This document shows, in pieces, positions 63,913 through 64,000 of a stretch of 64,000 nucleotides of DNA (position 1 is the stretch's first letter; the number at the start of each line of letters is the position of its first letter). The stretch is from positions 12,536,501 through 12,600,500 of the forward strand of contig NC_092666.1 of assembly GCF_032118995.1 (NCBI RefSeq), in the 5' to 3' direction. Made by a program: the position numbers and the translations under genes. The stretch comes from Asterias amurensis (lineage: Eukaryota; Echinodermata; Asteroidea; Forcipulatida; Asteriidae). The notes under the pieces were generated by a model, which was not told where the DNA came from, did no database searches, and saw only the letters and a list, made by a program, of their open reading frames with translations.

Positions 63913-64000
63913 CAGGTTTAGATTTAGACTTTTCGAACGTATATTCTGCTCGTCTTTAGGACCATAGTTTCAAAAAAATCAGTAAAAGACGTATACTTTC

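Larger units (their letters stand above)
61698..64000 (+). repeat. Segmental duplication, copy 2 (continues beyond the window)
   Basis: The counterpart of 52511-54823. It contains the same family A (62088-62470), family H (63220-63610) and family G (63672-63912) copies and the same flanks. The right boundary is not visible. Confidence 0.92.

Noticed and set aside
52511-64000. The 2.3-kb direct repeats as long terminal repeats of one large element
   Set aside because: They contain several unrelated inverted-repeat elements at matching sites, and the interior is a host lectin gene and repeats with no element proteins. A segmental duplication explains them better.
1-64000. CRISPR arrays, operons, ribosome-binding sites or other prokaryotic features
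   Set aside because: The regularly spaced repeats seen are long, few and eukaryotic in context, and the genes have introns.
1-64000. Integrated virus-like or LTR elements
   Set aside because: No reverse transcriptase, integrase, capsid or envelope-like reading frame and no paired LTRs were recognised. The only retroelement protein traces are two short CR1/L2-like LINE 3' ends.

Overview
The window looks like a nuclear chromosome segment from an echinoderm, most likely a starfish or close relative (inference). Genes are split by introns with GT/AG sites, noncoding DNA dominates, and short inverted-repeat DNA elements of a dozen or so families fill the gaps. The recognisable genes are a centriolar coiled-coil protein, a CYP2-clan P450, a RING/B-box/NHL-type TRIM protein and secreted fibrinogen-domain (FReD) proteins. 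I see no prokaryotic gene organisation and no virus-like element.

Layout. 1.9-7.3 kb (minus): a CCDC15 orthologue that I could assemble through nine phase-consistent exons (524 aa), including a 50-base last exon. 9.8-15.9 kb (minus): a complete five-exon cytochrome P450 (510 aa) with an altered I-helix; its introns hold a LINE tail and a 194-bp tandem repeat. 19.3-29.2 kb: no gene seen, only nested inverted-repeat elements and a SINE. 29.3-30.3 kb (minus): intronless FReD gene 1. 30.7-36.7 kb: repeats. 36.7-38.7 kb (minus): intronless TRIM-NHL-type gene. 39-46 kb: densely nested repeats, a tRNA-like SINE piece and a LINE 3' end. 47.1-48.5 kb (plus): FReD gene 2. 49-55.9 kb: repeats and the first copy of a 2.3-kb direct duplication. 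56.0-58.4 kb (minus): FReD gene 3 with two tandem FReDs, followed by a remnant of a further FReD. 59-64 kb: promoter repeats of gene 3, more repeats, and the second copy of the 2.3-kb duplication, which runs off the window.

The most distinctive system is the FReD family. Each protein has a signal peptide, a short Cys-rich PAN/apple-like module and a C-terminal FReD; genes 2 and 3 add a Thr/Ser/Pro-rich repeat stalk. In gene 3 the two FReDs are almost identical over their first half but differ at about a third of positions over the calcium- and ligand-binding half. Genes 2 and 3 also share an upstream array of roughly 75-80 bp units carrying CCAAT and TGACGT elements. Truncated FReD pieces lie beside genes 1 and 3. 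This looks like a birth-and-death family of secreted recognition lectins, probably immune (inference), with the TRIM as an unrelated intracellular neighbour.

A second theme is repeat structure: inverted-repeat families insert into one another at the same internal site, and several repeats carry sequences matching the CTCF consensus. Exon boundaries and protein assemblies were worked out by hand from splice signals and reading phase. Repeat ends are accurate to a few bases where terminal inverted repeats are visible and approximate elsewhere.
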